This document shows positions 1 through 9,057 of a stretch of 59,485 bases of DNA, piece by piece (position 1 is the stretch's first letter; the number at the start of each line of letters is the position of its first letter). The position numbers and the translations under genes were made by a program. The notes below the pieces were generated by a model, which was given only the letters and a program-made list of their open reading frames with translations, was not told the DNA's origin and ran no database searches. Source of the stretch: QQUD01 sp039029915 (GTDB lineage: Bacteria; Chloroflexota; Anaerolineae; Promineifilales; Promineifilaceae); the NCBI GenBank assembly GCA_039029915.1, contig JBCCFD010000001.1, positions 1 to 59,485 of the forward strand, read 5' to 3'.

Positions 1-110
1 GTTCCGAAGTTTCTAATTTGAAAACCTTGTTGGTTAAAAGCTTCGGAACCTCGAGGAAACGAAGATTGCAGCCGTCGTTCTATTCAAAGCAGGAACTTCG
101 TTTCACTTAA
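1..110 (+). repeat. Dispersed two-hairpin repeat, copy A
   Basis: First of four copies of an intergenic repeat of about 110 bp. It is built from two consecutive imperfect hairpins. Hairpin 1 has arms GTTCCGAAG (1-9) and CTTCGGAAC (41-49). Hairpin 2 has arms GAAACGAAG (56-64) and CTTCGTTTC (96-104), followed by ACTTAA. The other copies lie at 17155-17264 (inverted), 33203-33310 and 41548-41656. This copy may continue beyond the left edge of the window. Confidence 0.8.
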
Positions 111-130
111 TTTCTGATGTTAGGCGGAGA

Positions 131-194
131 AAACCTCTGAGGTTTTTAAAGAAACATCAGTGATTGCCGATCAGTTTAGAAACCTCAGAGGTTT
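131..194. repeat. Inverted repeat of two self-complementary 15-mers
   Basis: AAACCTCTGAGGTTT (131-145) and its exact reverse complement AAACCTCAGAGGTTT (180-194) lie 34 bases apart. Each half is also a near-perfect palindrome, so the stretch can fold as one long stem or as two small ones. It lies downstream of the minus-strand gene that ends at 221. It has no clear T-tract for that strand, so it is recorded as a repeat rather than a terminator. Confidence 0.6.
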
Positions 195-220
195 GCACTA
201 ATGGTACTGCGTAACGCCAG

Positions 221-2413
221 TTAATCATTGACGATGGTGGGCAAATAGACATCCTCATTGAGTGTTTCCAAAAACAAATAATAATCCAATAATGTGCCTA
301 ACGCTTCGGGTGAATTTTGCGGATGCCCTTGCCCCACTTGGTCTAGGTCGCTTAACCCATGACAGGAGGCGCAAACCCGTATTTCACCAGCTTGGAAAGT
401 AAGCCAATACCGTTCTGCCACCACTGTATTTCCTGCGTCGTCAGTCAGTTGCCAGGTGAGCGCCCGCTGGGTGGGCACAAGGGCCGCCATTGAGCCATCT
501 TGTCCAATGGCTACACTGCTCGTTGGACCATTGGAAGGTGGGTTAAAGGCATTGAACATCGGTTGGGCAATGACGCGACGGCCATCACGGAAATTGTTAT
601 AACCTCTGATTTGCATCCCTTGGAAAAATTGTAAATAGGCAACGTCATATATTTCACCGCTGGCCCCAATCGTTTGTACCCCACCGTTGCTCACGCGAAG
701 ATTGAACGGCTGTTGGCGGTCCAAATCATCTCTTGAAGTCACATCTCGGCTGATGGCTAGCGCTAAATTGTTGTCGACCAGAAACTGCTGGAACTCGGCC
801 ACGTTGACACCTTTGTCATCAAACACCGTTTGCTCAGGTGATTCAAGCGTAATCGGAGTGACCGCAGGGCGGGTGCGCACTTTAACTTCGACGGGATTAA
901 GCTCCCAAAGGACACCATTGTAAGAGACCATGCTGTCTGGGTCCCAATAGCTAATATTTTTGCTGATGCCGTTGGTTAATGGTGCTGAGGCGACCATTTC
1001 ACCACCGCTGTTTGCCAGCGTGTAAAGCCGGAAATTGTAATCTGAGTTGAAGCCGCTGCCCGTTTCGGCACCATCGTAGCTGGAGTAAACGGCGACGAGA
1101 GCGCCGTCGGACATTGGCAGTGGCTCGCGATAACGGCCGTTATTATTGTCGGGATCCGTTACATAGTTCACCACCACTTGATCCGCATTAAGACCAGCGG
1201 TGTTGAGGCTAATGATGTGGCCCGCAGAATGCGTTTGGAACTCCGGTGCATCAACGCCAAAATAGGTTTCAAGCGCAGTGGGATCTTCCTCAATGTGGAA
1301 CATATTCAAAATCGAATTGCTGTTGGTTCTTGAATATTGACCGTAAAATTCAATCACATTGGGGTCATCATTGAGGCTGGCTGGTATATAACCGTGCAGC
1401 TCTTGTCGTCCTAAATGGAGCAACACTTCGCCCTCTGTGCCGTCTTGCTCAATCATCCACGGGAAGAAGTGATTAAAGCTATGCCCAACCTGATTGGTGC
1501 CTTGCAGAAGGTCCGTTCGCTCGGCGCGTGGCTCTGGAAAAATCTCTGTGGCATCGTTGAGCGGGACTGAATTTTCGAGTTCACTGCTGTAGTTGAATGC
1601 TCCATACGGCACTGCTTGTCCATTTGGCGTAAGGGCATCTGCGTCAGCCTGTTGGTCCCGCTGCAGGTGATCCCACTGCGTGAAAACAATACGGCCGTTG
1701 CTGTCAATCATGGGGGAAAAATCACCAGACGGGGCATGGTTAAGCAAAATCAAATCGCCGTCTGTGGGGTCAAGGCTCCAAAGCCCTGTGTTGGTTGGGG
1801 TAGATTCATACTCATCTAGCTGTGGGTAAAGGTGCTCTGCCCCGTTGCGAGGTCGATCCGATGTGAAAATGATGCGGTCATCGGTGCCATAAATGGGGGA
1901 AATATTGTTGAAATCTTCTGGCTGGTTCGGCACTTTGGTGATAACTGGGGTGTCATTTAACCCTAACCCAGTGATCTCATAGAGCTGCCAGCGATACGTA
2001 TTGACCTGATATTGGGCGGTTGGTGAGCCGATGACCATGCTGAAAATAGCTTTGGTGCCATCCCAATACACAGCGGGATCACGGACGCCAATGCCGTCTG
2101 CACCTTGAAAGCCATCCGTGCCGTAGCCTGCTGTTTCAGTCAGGTTTTTGAGCGTACCGTTCGGGTAACGAATCCATAAATCCCCCCCTCGCCCTGCAGA
2201 ACTCAATGTGGCTCGATGGTTGGCGAAGGTCGAGCCGATGGTGGCAAAGTCAGCCGCAATGGGAATTTGCGTCACAAATAGAATGGGATTGGCCGTTGTC
2301 GGCGTCCCTCCAGCCTGTAAAGCTGGGGTGGTTTGCATATTGAGAAATCCACCAATACCTAATAATCCAATAAGAAGAAGAATGAATCGAAAATCAATGC
2401 TTTTTTGTAACAT
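221..2413 (-). CDS. Secreted protein with C-terminal c-type haem motif (CxxCH)
   Basis: A 730-residue protein with an N-terminal hydrophobic segment (about residues 9-25) typical of a signal peptide or membrane anchor, so it should act outside the cytoplasm. Most of the chain is built of short Asp/Gly-rich, strand-like stretches such as SPIYGTDDRIIFTSDRP and SPMIDSNGRIVFTQWDHL, which resemble TolB/PD40-type beta-propeller blades. Near the end is CASCH (681-685), a canonical covalent c-haem attachment motif, and the chain closes with VYLPTIVND. The layout recalls proteins related to the middle domain of the hydrazine synthase alpha subunit, but I cannot assign an enzyme activity. It is transcribed alone on the minus strand, about 240 bp from the next gene. 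The ATG at 2413 is the only start that includes the full signal region. Confidence 0.8.
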   Translation of the reverse strand: MLQKSIDFRFILLLIGLLGIGGFLNMQTTPALQAGGTPTTANPILFVTQIPIAADFATIGSTFANHRATLSSAGRGGDLWIRYPNGTLKNLTETAGYGTDGFQGADGIGVRDPAVYWDGTKAIFSMVIGSPTAQYQVNTYRWQLYEITGLGLNDTPVITKVPNQPEDFNNISPIYGTDDRIIFTSDRPRNGAEHLYPQLDEYESTPTNTGLWSLDPTDGDLILLNHAPSGDFSPMIDSNGRIVFTQWDHLQRDQQADADALTPNGQAVPYGAFNYSSELENSVPLNDATEIFPEPRAERTDLLQGTNQVGHSFNHFFPWMIEQDGTEGEVLLHLGRQELHGYIPASLNDDPNVIEFYGQYSRTNSNSILNMFHIEEDPTALETYFGVDAPEFQTHSAGHIISLNTAGLNADQVVVNYVTDPDNNNGRYREPLPMSDGALVAVYSSYDGAETGSGFNSDYNFRLYTLANSGGEMVASAPLTNGISKNISYWDPDSMVSYNGVLWELNPVEVKVRTRPAVTPITLESPEQTVFDDKGVNVAEFQQFLVDNNLALAISRDVTSRDDLDRQQPFNLRVSNGGVQTIGASGEIYDVAYLQFFQGMQIRGYNNFRDGRRVIAQPMFNAFNPPSNGPTSSVAIGQDGSMAALVPTQRALTWQLTDDAGNTVVAERYWLTFQAGEIRVCASCHGLSDLDQVGQGHPQNSPEALGTLLDYYLFLETLNEDVYLPTIVND

Positions 2414-2651
2414 GAATACCTTTTAATGAATGATTGCGTCTGACAGTGGCCCACAGAAAGACCACGATGGTTGATCCTGTTGAATCCTAAGGTTCTGTTA
2501 GATTGCTAGCATTTGATGCTAGACACAACGATCGACCATAACTTGAATTGAAATAGGTTGCGTGAAATTAAAAAATTCGGTCAGAAGTAAAAATTATTTT
2601 AGGGAAAATTTTGAGGATGTGGATGACAAATAAGTAACAATTTGTTATTTT

Positions 2652-3695
2652 TTAGTCGGTTTGGACGGTGACACCTTTGGTTTGAAGCCGAATGGAGAGA
2701 TTTTTAAAGTTTGGGTCGGCGGCCTCAATTGCTTGAATGAGTTGCTGTTTTTGTTCAGGATTTTGATTGCCCAAGAGGGTGATTGAGCCGCCGTTTCCAC
2801 CAGCCCCGTTGACTTTCCAGCCGAGGGCACCATACTGCTGTGCCATTGCCGCAATTTGATCCGCTTCTGGACTAATAAGGGCTGTATTTAAACCGCGTTG
2901 AGCTTCATGATTAGCGATCATCGATTGGCCAAGCGCTTGGAAATCTCCATTTTGGAGGGCGGTGGCGGCTTGAACGGCCGTTTCTCTTAGAGGCGCTAGT
3001 TGTTTCGCCGTTCGTCCCAAATCCTCCAGCTCACGAATCACCTTTTCATGTATGGCTGACGAACTGTGCGGCTGTCCCAAATAAATGAGCAACAGTCGAT
3101 CTTCTAATTCTTGGGTGACGGTTTCCGATAGGTGGAGCTGCGTGACCGTGGCGTGGGGATATGCCGCCATCTCAATCAAATTGATGCCGCCAAATGCGGC
3201 ACAAAGCTGGTCTTGAATACCCGATTGCTGTTTGAGAAGAACGGTCTCAACATGATGTGCCGCTGAGGCCAGCGCATATCCATCAAGCGATTGCCCGTTT
3301 AGCTCAGCTAACCCAGCCAAAAGTGCAATGGTTAAGGCGGCTGAGGTGCCAGTTGAGGCCCCAGCCGGGGCTTCTGAGAAGATGTGAAGTTCAATCGCCA
3401 CATCATTAGGGATACCTGAATGGACCAATGTTGCCTCAATGAGTGGATGTTTTTCCCAGGAGGCCCCATCTAGCTTTGGCCCATATTCATCCCCATAATT
3501 TTGGGCAATGATGGTGACAGGGCAGGGCTTCTCGGAACGGGGAAAACACGCTATTTCGACGTGCACCAGCGGGGAAACAGCAATATTGAATACGGTGCCG
3601 TACTCTGCAAACCAGGTGTCTGTCCAGCCCCCATTGTCGCAAATGCGGATAGGGGCTGTGGCTTTAATCGTTTTGAGCTTCTTACTGATTGCCAA
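2652..3695 (-). CDS. GHMP-family small-molecule (sugar) kinase
   Basis: ATP-dependent kinase of the GHMP (galactose, homoserine, mevalonate, phosphomevalonate) superfamily. With the TTG start at 3695 the product has 347 residues. Motif 1 sits at the N-terminus (PIRICDNGGWTDTW, 15-28). The glycine/serine ATP-binding loop is PAGASTGTSAA (110-120). The C-terminal glycine-rich motif 3 is KVNGAGGNGGSITLLG. Substrate is unknown; N-terminal DNGGWTDTW resembles the GGWTD motif of heptose, fucose and related sugar kinases. It overlaps the end of the upstream ABC transporter gene by 14 bp, suggesting translational coupling. An ATG at 3752 also opens the frame, but it would add 19 residues with no family counterpart and overlap the neighbour by 71 bp. 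The TTG is preferred, but the exact start is uncertain. Confidence 0.8.
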   Translation of the reverse strand: MAISKKLKTIKATAPIRICDNGGWTDTWFAEYGTVFNIAVSPLVHVEIACFPRSEKPCPVTIIAQNYGDEYGPKLDGASWEKHPLIEATLVHSGIPNDVAIELHIFSEAPAGASTGTSAALTIALLAGLAELNGQSLDGYALASAAHHVETVLLKQQSGIQDQLCAAFGGINLIEMAAYPHATVTQLHLSETVTQELEDRLLLIYLGQPHSSSAIHEKVIRELEDLGRTAKQLAPLRETAVQAATALQNGDFQALGQSMIANHEAQRGLNTALISPEADQIAAMAQQYGALGWKVNGAGGNGGSITLLGNQNPEQKQQLIQAIEAADPNFKNLSIRLQTKGVTVQTD

Positions 3696-5523
3696 ACGAG
3701 TTGATGTACTCCAATGATTGATGCCGGAAGTAGGTGTTGTACAGCTCGGCATAGTGGCCAGCTTGCGCCATCAAGGCATCGTGGCTGCCTTCTTCGATAA
3801 TACGGCCGTTTGCCATCACAATAATTCGATCGGCATTGCGCACAGTTGAGAGGCGGTGGGCAATCACGATTGCAGTTCGGTTGGCCATGACGGCATCGAG
3901 CCCATCTTGAATTTGAGTTTCCGTAAACGGATCAACGCTGGCCGTCGCTTCGTCGAGAATGAAGATGGCGGGGTCTTTGAGCAGAACGCGAGCCATTGCC
4001 ACGAGCTGACGCTGCCCCATCGATAGGTTGCTGCCCCGTTCACCCACATCGGTATCTAAACCGTGTGAAAAACCGTGGAGCCATTCCCCAGCGCTGATTT
4101 GTTGAACGGCCGTTAACACATCGGCATCTGTGGCATCGGGACGGCCGTATTTGATATTGTCACCAACGGTGCCTGAGAACAGGAATGGTGATTGCGGCAC
4201 CAGCCCGATATGCTGGCGAAACTCTTGCAGAGCGAGGGCTCGAATGTTGTGACCGTCGATTAAAATTTGCCCACCTTGGAACTCGTAAAAACGGGTAATC
4301 AGCTTGGCAATACTGCTTTTTCCAGCTCCCGTGTGGCCAACCAAGGCTACCGTTTCACCCGGCTCAATTTCCAGCGAGAAGTCAGGCAGAACAACCTCTT
4401 TGTCCGTGTAGCTAAACTGAACGTTTTTAAACTCAATACGGCCGTTTAACGGCGAATCAGCTGCGCCAACGGATAGATCATCAATTTGCGCTACCTTTGA
4501 TTCAGTGTCAATTAAGGCGAAAACCCTTTCAGAGGCAGACAGACCATCTTGGAACTGGCTCCAGAAGGAGGCGATGCTCATGAGGGGGAACCAGTAGTAG
4601 CCGATCGCCTGCATGTATAAATACCAGTCGCCGGGGGTTACGTTGCTAAATTGCCCCCAAAAGGTGTCGGAACGGGTTGCTAAGGCGCCCAAGTAGATTA
4701 GCAGCGCAGTGGCCACGCCTGAGGCGGTGACCATGATAGGGAAGATGGAAACGAGCACCATCCCCCGCTGTAGCCCCACCCGATATGCTTTCTTGTTATT
4801 GGTTTCAAAGGTATCAAAGATGGCTGGCTCTTGGCGGAAGTTTTTGGCGACGATGATGCCGCTGACGGATTCTTGGATTTGGGCGTTGATAACGGCCGTT
4901 ACCCGCCGCGCGTTTTGGGTCGCTTTGCGTGCCGCTGATCTGAAGCTGAGAGCAATACCGACTGCCACAGGGGTCATGGCAATAATAATCAGCGTGAGCA
5001 TTACATTGATAGTGAAAAGCCAGCCGGTCAAAATGACTACCAGCAGCACTTGACTGAGCAGATTGAGCGATAGAGCCACCACTTCTGAAAAGCCCTGCGT
5101 ATCGGAAGTCACACGACTAACCACCTTACCTGAGGCGTGCTCATCATAAAACGACATGTCGTGATGAATGGTCGATGCAAACACATCTCGACGCAGTTGA
5201 AGCACCACATTCCCAACGATGCGAGCAGAAAAGTACTGGCGAATAAAGTTAAACAGCCAGGCAGACGCCCCAAGCAGAAGAACTCCACCCGCCATTAATA
5301 GCATGGCTGAAATTGTTGGGTTTTCCACCACGAGATCAATGGCTCGAGATATAAGAATGGGGGCTCCAACACCAGAGATTGAATTCAAAAAGATCATCAC
5401 CGCCACCAAGACCATGCGTTTGGTGTGCGGGCGGAAATAGTCAACGATACGGCCTAAAAGCTCGCGGTCGCTGTACTGTCGATCATAATCTTCGGTATCG
5501 AGTCCATCGAGAATAAATCCCAT
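3682..5523 (-). CDS. ABC exporter half-transporter (permease-ATPase fusion)
   Basis: A 613-residue type-I ABC exporter half-transporter in the cytoplasmic membrane. The transmembrane domain (about 35-330) has six hydrophobic segments. The nucleotide-binding domain carries Walker A GHTGAGKSS (396-404), signature LSMGQ (500-504) and Walker B FILDEA (521-526) with the catalytic Glu present. A second half-transporter at 6119-7873 lies close upstream on the same strand and has Asp in place of the catalytic Glu. This asymmetric pair suggests a heterodimeric exporter of the BmrCD/TM287-288 kind. Substrate cannot be read from sequence; multidrug or lipid-like export is usual for the family. The gene is followed by, and overlaps, the GHMP kinase. 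Confidence 0.93.
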   Translation of the reverse strand: MGFILDGLDTEDYDRQYSDRELLGRIVDYFRPHTKRMVLVAVMIFLNSISGVGAPILISRAIDLVVENPTISAMLLMAGGVLLLGASAWLFNFIRQYFSARIVGNVVLQLRRDVFASTIHHDMSFYDEHASGKVVSRVTSDTQGFSEVVALSLNLLSQVLLVVILTGWLFTINVMLTLIIIAMTPVAVGIALSFRSAARKATQNARRVTAVINAQIQESVSGIIVAKNFRQEPAIFDTFETNNKKAYRVGLQRGMVLVSIFPIMVTASGVATALLIYLGALATRSDTFWGQFSNVTPGDWYLYMQAIGYYWFPLMSIASFWSQFQDGLSASERVFALIDTESKVAQIDDLSVGAADSPLNGRIEFKNVQFSYTDKEVVLPDFSLEIEPGETVALVGHTGAGKSSIAKLITRFYEFQGGQILIDGHNIRALALQEFRQHIGLVPQSPFLFSGTVGDNIKYGRPDATDADVLTAVQQISAGEWLHGFSHGLDTDVGERGSNLSMGQRQLVAMARVLLKDPAIFILDEATASVDPFTETQIQDGLDAVMANRTAIVIAHRLSTVRNADRIIVMANGRIIEEGSHDALMAQAGHYAELYNTYFRHQSLEYINSFGNQ

Positions 5524-5555
5524 GTTGAGTTCCTTTCTGTTAAGTTATCGAGACC

Positions 5556-5588
5556 AGACCAGACAGGTTTTCAAAACCTGTCCAGTCT
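5556..5588. repeat. Imperfect inverted repeat between phosphatase and ABC genes
   Basis: Arms AGACCAGACAGGTTTT (5556-5571) and AAAACCTGTCCAGTCT (5573-5588) form a 16-bp hairpin with two mismatches and a one-base centre. It lies between two minus-strand genes. No T-tract follows on the minus strand, so termination is not obvious. A related AGGTTTTCATAAACC-like remnant occurs near 40192, which suggests a small dispersed repeat. Confidence 0.5.
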
Positions 5589-5598
5589 TTAATCATCC

Positions 5599-6072
5599 TT
5601 AAATTGGCAAATGCCAAACCCACTGTTTTTGCTCTTCGGTATCAGGAACCTGATGCCCTCGTGCCTGACCGATCACATCAAAAACGGTTGCTGGTTCAAA
5701 GCCTTGTGCAATTAAAGTGGCGGCCACAATAGTCGTCGAACGACCTATGCCACCCCAACAGTGAACGGCAATTTGCTTGCCTTGATTTAGCATCTTTCCG
5801 AGATTCAAAATGAGTGAAATTGTTGCTTGTGTGTCAGTTGGCGTACTGTAATCTTGAATTGGGAAGTTGATGTATTGCATGCCAGATTGTTGACATAATG
5901 CTCCTTCTTTCGTTAATACGGCCGTTTCCATTTCATCCTCTGTTAATAGGGAGACCACAACATTTGTTCCTTCGTTTTTCCAAGATTGAAGTGCTGATAA
6001 CAACAGATCGCCACCATCTGGTTTAGGCATTGTGGTTAAACAGCCGTTTTTCAATCCCGGTATCCAATACAT
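5599..6072 (-). CDS. Dual-specificity / tyrosine-type protein phosphatase
   Basis: A 157-residue cytoplasmic phosphatase of the cysteine-based (PTP/DSP) superfamily. The signature HCWGGIGRST gives the P-loop CX5R with nucleophile Cys105 and Arg111. Asp74 in PIQDYSTP is placed to act as the general acid. The size and lack of extra domains fit a small stand-alone DSP. It hydrolyses phosphate monoesters, probably phosphotyrosine or phosphoserine/threonine, but the substrate is unknown. It lies between the two ABC exporter genes on the same strand with short gaps (46 and 75 bp), so it is probably co-transcribed with them. Confidence 0.85.
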   Translation of the reverse strand: MYWIPGLKNGCLTTMPKPDGGDLLLSALQSWKNEGTNVVVSLLTEDEMETAVLTKEGALCQQSGMQYINFPIQDYSTPTDTQATISLILNLGKMLNQGKQIAVHCWGGIGRSTTIVAATLIAQGFEPATVFDVIGQARGHQVPDTEEQKQWVWHLPI

Positions 6073-6118
6073 CTTATCCCTAATCGCGATTCGTAAATCG
6101 TAAACCTAAAATCGTAAA

Positions 6119-7873
6119 TCACTCATATCTTGCAAAAATCCGCTGGTAAGCCGTACTGCGTTCCAGCAATTCGTCATGCGTGCCTTGATCCGCAATCGTA
6201 CCGTTGCTCAGTACCAAAATGCGGTCTGCCCAGCGGATTTGGGAGAGGCGATGGGTAATCAAAAAGGTCGTTTGTTGTCGACTAATGCGGCGCATCGCCT
6301 GCTGAATTTTATCTTCCGTTGCGCTATCGATAGCGCTAGTGCTGTCATCCAGAATGAGGATGCTGGGCTTTGTCATAAAGGCGCGGGCAATCGCGAGGCG
6401 CTGCCGCTGCCCGCCAGAAAGCGTAACGCCACGCTCACCAATTTCCGTTTCATACCCATCTGCAAAGCCCATGATAAAGTCGTGAGCTTGGGCTTCTTTA
6501 GCGGCTTGGATAATTTCCTCACGGGTGGCGTCAGGATTACCAAACGCAATATTCTCAGCAACAGTGAGCGAGAAAAGAAAGATGTCTTGCTCAATGGTAG
6601 AGATTTGGGAGCGTAAAGATTCTAAGCTCCATTTTTTAACATCGATTCCGTCTATTAAAACGCCCCCCTCTTGAGCATCAAAGATGCGGTTGATGAGACG
6701 GGTGAGGGTGGTTTTACCGGAGCCTGTTTGACCTACGATGGCAACCGTCTGACCTGGGTCAATCGTGAAGTTGATGTTTTCAAGAACGGCCGTTTCATCA
6801 TACCCAAACTGCACATTATCAAACGTCACCTGACCCTTGATTTTGGCATTGTGACCCTGCTCATTTTCATCCAGCTCAGTTTCTGTGTTGATCAATTCCA
6901 AGATGCGTTTGGCGCTGGCAATCCCTAAATTAACAAGGTCAAACGAGAAGAGGGAGATAAAAGTAGGGAAACGCAAAATACCAAACAGCCCCATAAACGC
7001 CACAACTTCACCGAGCGTAAGCGCACCCCTTTGCCACATCCAAAGCGCATGGAAAAACCCTAGCGCCAGGAAAACACTATAAACAAGCAGTGGCAAATAA
7101 ACCGCCTGAATTTCTCCATTTTGGATAAAGAAATCGCGGAATTTTGAAGCATTATGAGTGAATTTATCAATTTCTTGTTCTTCTTGGGCGTTGCCTTTGA
7201 CGACCTCTACACCACCGATTGATTCGGCTAGACCCGCATTCATCATGCCAAATTGACCGCGCATCGCCTGGCTAACAGGGCTAAGCCGATTGGAATAGTC
7301 ACGGACTGTGACGACAAAGAAAAATAGGAAGAGAAATGGCACTAGCAAAAGCTGAGCATTCAGTGTAGCAATGAGGGCTAGCGGCACAATAATGGCCATC
7401 ACGGTGTCAGTGATAAGCATCAGCCCTGGACTAAACATCAAATTGAGAGATTGAACGTCGTTGGTAGCGCGAGCCATAATGTCACCAATACGTTGTCGTC
7501 CATGAAAGGTTTGGCTTTTGCCAAGGAGCGATACATAGAGCTCTTCACGGCCGTTTCGTTCGATTAACTGAGCAATCCATTCGGTGGCAAAGTTGCGCAT
7601 CAGACCCAAAACGCCCTGAGCGGTACTGGCTCCCAATGCAGTCAAAGCTAACCCTGTGAGCACAGAAATTTGCCAGCTTTCCTGATTAATTAGGTCAAAA
7701 ACCTGCCCAATCAGGATTTGGATGTAGCTAGCAGCGAAGTTGTTAAAAACGGCCGCTAAGATTACCAGAAGGGGAAGCCACCAGTAGCGTATGGAATGTG
7801 AACGGATCCAGTTGATTGGGGAACTGCGGTTGGCTTGAAAACTCTCTTCTAAATGGAATTCAGAATTTGACAT
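6119..7873 (-). CDS. ABC exporter half-transporter, degenerate-site partner
   Basis: A 584-residue type-I ABC exporter half-transporter. Six membrane helices (about 28-310) are followed by an ATPase domain with Walker A GQTGSGKTT (381-389), signature LSGGQ (485-489) and Walker B LILDDS. The position after the Walker B aspartate is Asp instead of the catalytic Glu. This is the hallmark of the non-canonical site in heterodimeric exporters. The partner would be the half-transporter at 3682-5523, which keeps Glu. The gene ends in TGA, showing that TGA is a normal stop in this genome. The start at 7873 is an ATG in a clear N-terminal cytoplasmic segment. Confidence 0.92.
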   Translation of the reverse strand: MSNSEFHLEESFQANRSSPINWIRSHSIRYWWLPLLVILAAVFNNFAASYIQILIGQVFDLINQESWQISVLTGLALTALGASTAQGVLGLMRNFATEWIAQLIERNGREELYVSLLGKSQTFHGRQRIGDIMARATNDVQSLNLMFSPGLMLITDTVMAIIVPLALIATLNAQLLLVPFLFLFFFVVTVRDYSNRLSPVSQAMRGQFGMMNAGLAESIGGVEVVKGNAQEEQEIDKFTHNASKFRDFFIQNGEIQAVYLPLLVYSVFLALGFFHALWMWQRGALTLGEVVAFMGLFGILRFPTFISLFSFDLVNLGIASAKRILELINTETELDENEQGHNAKIKGQVTFDNVQFGYDETAVLENINFTIDPGQTVAIVGQTGSGKTTLTRLINRIFDAQEGGVLIDGIDVKKWSLESLRSQISTIEQDIFLFSLTVAENIAFGNPDATREEIIQAAKEAQAHDFIMGFADGYETEIGERGVTLSGGQRQRLAIARAFMTKPSILILDDSTSAIDSATEDKIQQAMRRISRQQTTFLITHRLSQIRWADRILVLSNGTIADQGTHDELLERSTAYQRIFARYE

Positions 7874-8013
7874 AGCTATTAATCCAATTGAAATGAGATG
7901 CTGAACAAATGTCCTTGACGGAGCATTCGATAATTGTCTAATGAGTATAGCTGAATTTTTGGGTATGTGGAAAATTTGTTCTATTGACGAATTGGGCGGT
8001 CAGGTGGCTCAAA

Positions 8014-8058
8014 AATTGGGTAATTGAAGATGGCGTTTCGCATCTTAATTACCCAATT
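8014..8058 (-). terminator. Intrinsic terminator of the alpha/beta hydrolase gene
   Basis: Twelve-base arms AATTGGGTAATT (8014-8025) and AATTACCCAATT (8047-8058) enclose a further paired region. Read on the minus strand, the stem is followed directly by a short T-run. It lies 10 bp past the stop of the minus-strand hydrolase. Confidence 0.65.
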
Positions 8059-8067
8059 GCTAATTGC

Positions 8068-8952
8068 TTACTTTCCTGAACGTAAAAACTTGAGAATTCG
8101 CTCTTCCAGAAAATCTGGTCGGTCAATGGTCATTACATGGCCGGCATCAGGCACGATTTCGGCAGAAACAAGGCCCGGTACATTTTTGCGAACGCGCTCA
8201 ACCGATTTCTGCCCATAAAAGATGCGTTCGTTATCACCCATCAACACCAGTAGAGGGGATTCAATGTTTCGCAGCTCCCAATTTCGCAGGACGTGCGGAT
8301 TCAGGTTTGGCTTGAAATGATTAATGAGCAGTTCCATATTTTTATAGAACTGAATCGCTTTTTCACTGCGGATATCGGAAGCGAGGTTTGTACGTAGAAA
8401 GGACTCCATGGATGAGGCTGGGTAGAGCTTTGATCTAGCTAACCAGCTCAGCACGCTGATCCAATTCACGCTGGTTAAGCTAGCAATACTTACCCCAACC
8501 ACTTGTTTGATCCGCTCTTTAGGCAGGTAAGAGGCTGTTTTTAGTGAAAGCCAGCCCCCGCCAGACATACCAACTAAGGTCACTTCAGGTAGCTTAAGGG
8601 CATCTATCAAATCTTGCACCCAGTCAACGTACCCAGAGCCACGTGTAGACGGCCGTGTTGCTTCGCTCTTCCCCGATTGTCCAATAATATCCGGCATAAA
8701 AACGTGATAATCATCAAACAAAAAAGGAAAATTGGCCCCAATATTGGCAGCGTTACCGTTCCAGCCATGGAATAGAATCAGAGGCTCACCCTCTAGATTA
8801 CCACCCTCTAAGACATAGGTATTGCCAAAGCGAGTTTTAACTTTTTGAGATAAATAGTTAACAGGTCCACGTTTCATGACGGACTCGTATCGTGCCATCA
8901 CGGCTTCGTAACCTGCTTTTGATTTATAAATTGGTGGAAATGCAGTTGTCAT
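8068..8952 (-). CDS. Alpha/beta-fold hydrolase
   Basis: A 294-residue soluble hydrolase. The oxyanion-hole motif is FHGW (61-64), the nucleophile elbow is GMSGG with Ser130, the acid is probably Asp239 (LLVLMGDNERIF), and the catalytic His272 lies in DAGHVMTIDRP. The lid region after residue 165 is helical and variable. The family includes esterases, lipases, haloperoxidase-like and C-C hydrolases, and the substrate cannot be read from sequence. No signal peptide is seen. It is followed by a strong hairpin terminator and starts about 100 bp from the stop of the upstream selenoprotein gene, so the two may share a transcript. Confidence 0.88.
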   Translation of the reverse strand: MTTAFPPIYKSKAGYEAVMARYESVMKRGPVNYLSQKVKTRFGNTYVLEGGNLEGEPLILFHGWNGNAANIGANFPFLFDDYHVFMPDIIGQSGKSEATRPSTRGSGYVDWVQDLIDALKLPEVTLVGMSGGGWLSLKTASYLPKERIKQVVGVSIASLTSVNWISVLSWLARSKLYPASSMESFLRTNLASDIRSEKAIQFYKNMELLINHFKPNLNPHVLRNWELRNIESPLLVLMGDNERIFYGQKSVERVRKNVPGLVSAEIVPDAGHVMTIDRPDFLEERILKFLRSGK

Positions 8953-9057
8953 TTCGTTCTTTCCTTCCCAATAAAAGTACTGAAATGATAGGCTTCTATT
9001 ATATTTATATAAATATCCGTTGGCAATATGGGCTCAATCCCAACAGGCGCATATTTA

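Noticed and set aside
3696..3752. Upstream ATG at 3752 as the GHMP kinase start
   Set aside because: It would lie 71 bp inside the ABC gene and add residues with no family counterpart; TTG at 3695 fits better, although this is not proven.
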